From: Pseudomonadota bacterium
GTDB lineage: Bacteria > Bdellovibrionota_C > UBA2361 > SZUA-149
Assembly (NCBI GenBank): GCA_029555385.1
Contig: JAKPSH010000233.1
Span: forward strand, 1 to 33,080
DNA length: 33,080 nucleotides
Reading direction: 5' to 3'
In this document: positions 32,527-33,080 of the stretch, piece after piece
Position numbering within the stretch: the first letter of the stretch is position 1
Layout of the letters: each line of letters opens with the position of its first letter
Translations under genes and position numbers: made by a program
The notes under the pieces: generated by a model
Databases searched by the model: none
What the model was told of the DNA's origin: nothing
What the model saw: only the letters and a program-made list of their open reading frames with translations

Positions 32527-32551
32527 GGGTCTGTCGCAAAATGGACGCCGC
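32527..32551. repeat. Degenerate copy of the 184-bp element end
   Basis: These 25 bases match 8816-8840 (left end of the palindrome) at 22 of 25 positions, with CTGTCGCAAAATGG identical in both. No opposing arm follows, so it is a partial or decayed copy. It lies in the gap between the ABC ATPase gene and trpC. Confidence 0.6.
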
Positions 32552-32643
32552 TCGCCCGACCCGCGACATCTGCGTCAGGCTCAAAATATAAGAATGCTTG
32601 GAAATAATAAAGCAGAGAAAATTACCGCACCTGGAGCCGCTTA

Positions 32644-33080
32644 ATGTCGATCCTTGATCAAATCCTTGCCGAGAAAGAAAAGGAAATCTCTCACATTGCC
32701 AAGCCCGATGCGGAGGTGTTGCTGCGGGATGCTGCAGAAAAGAGTCCTGCTCCACGTGGATTTGCCGCCGCGCTCTGCGCCGCCGCGCCTCCTGCGGTGA
32801 TAGCCGAAATTAAACGAGCTTCCCCATCTCGGGGGATTATCCGTGAGGATCTATCGCCCATTGGTGCGGCATCCGCGTTTGCCGGAAACGGAGCTGCCTG
32901 CCTTTCGGTTTTGACCGACGAAAAATTCTTTGCCGGAAAACTGGATTTTTTGCGCGAAACCCGCCGGCAGGGATGTACCGAGTGGATGGTAAGCAACGTG
33001 GTAATCGTTACTGTGGCAGCTCCTGGAGATCCTGCCTGTGCCGGTTCGGTATCAACACAGGATGCTGATTCCAGACTCGC
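32644..33080 (+). CDS. trpC: Indole-3-glycerol-phosphate synthase, N-terminal part, abnormal 3' end
   Basis: TrpC closes the indole ring, using the product of TrpF. The frame starts at ATG 32644, preceded by GGAG, and is open to the right edge (145 codons). Residues 1-110 are typical: MSILDQILAEKEKEI, then AEIKRASPSRG (54-64; E55, K57 and S60 are active-site positions) and SVLTDEKFFAGKLDFLRE (88-105). After about base 32974 the expected PVLRKDF strand is absent, and the remaining 35 residues (starting CTEWMVSNVV) show no TrpC similarity, although no stop intervenes. The gene could be interrupted by an insertion, or the window end could be chimeric. It is in a different operon from trpD-trpF. 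Confidence 0.8.
   Translation, partial: MSILDQILAEKEKEISHIAKPDAEVLLRDAAEKSPAPRGFAAALCAAAPPAVIAEIKRASPSRGIIREDLSPIGAASAFAGNGAACLSVLTDEKFFAGKLDFLRETRRQGCTEWMVSNVVIVTVAAPGDPACAGSVSTQDADSRL

Noticed and set aside
1..33080. CRISPR arrays, tRNA or rRNA genes, insertion sequences with transposase
   Set aside because: Intergenic gaps were read on both strands; none showed regular spaced repeats, cloverleaf features or a transposase frame.

Overview
This 33-kb window reads as a chromosome segment of a Gram-negative bacterium with roughly 50-55% GC by eye. It carries about 25 protein genes, one degraded gene and several palindromic repeats. No rRNA, tRNA, CRISPR array or transposase gene is visible. 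Gram-negative character is suggested by the PBP1a-type penicillin-binding protein, signal-peptide proteins with presumed periplasmic domains, and the flagellar FliM. The lineage cannot be fixed from the sequence. The mix (FapA/DUF342, FliM, an SPL-family radical SAM enzyme, GldG/DUF4340 ABC genes, dispersed trp genes) would fit a deltaproteobacteria-like or related group, but that is inference.

Layout. At 1-3381 (+) are the 3' end of priA, mdh (malate dehydrogenase) and a FapA/DUF342 protein. At 3394-6402 (-) is a tightly overlapping operon: a degenerate receiver/HD-GYP-like protein, then trpD, then trpF. At 6573-8717 (+) is a large GT-C-like membrane protein. At 8815-9765 is a repeat-rich patch: a 184-bp near-palindrome, then one unknown gene bracketed by inverted copies of the same repeat end. 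At 9849-11532 (-) are an anchored protein with a twin CX3C motif and a secreted partner. At 11672-13153 (+) is an ion antiporter. At 13150-18663 (-) are an unknown 173-aa gene, an SPL-like radical SAM gene, secA and fliM. At 18761-24540 (-) is an operon of secreted cyclophilin, VWA membrane protein, coiled-coil membrane protein, bioA and bioD. At 24717-25405 is an accessory scar holding a frameshifted, 5'-truncated cephalosporin-hydroxylase-family pseudogene and a second long palindrome. At 25405-32476 (-) is an operon of ABC ATPase, ABC permease, GldG-like protein, DUF4340 protein and PBP1a. At 32644 the 5' part of trpC reads rightward.

How the genes fit together. Tryptophan biosynthesis is split: trpD-trpF lie about 28 kb from trpC and in a different operon. 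BioA and BioD are consecutive steps of biotin synthesis and are encoded back to back. The ATPase, permease, GldG and DUF4340 genes look like one membrane machine, with start/stop overlaps at two of the three junctions, and PBP1a follows 15 bp later.

No clearly new defence or mobile system is evident. The observations most worth checking are the abrupt loss of TrpC similarity about 110 residues into the gene near the right edge, the repeat-bracketed orphan gene at 9055-9645, the periplasmic twin-CX3C protein, and the degenerate signalling protein translationally coupled to trpD.
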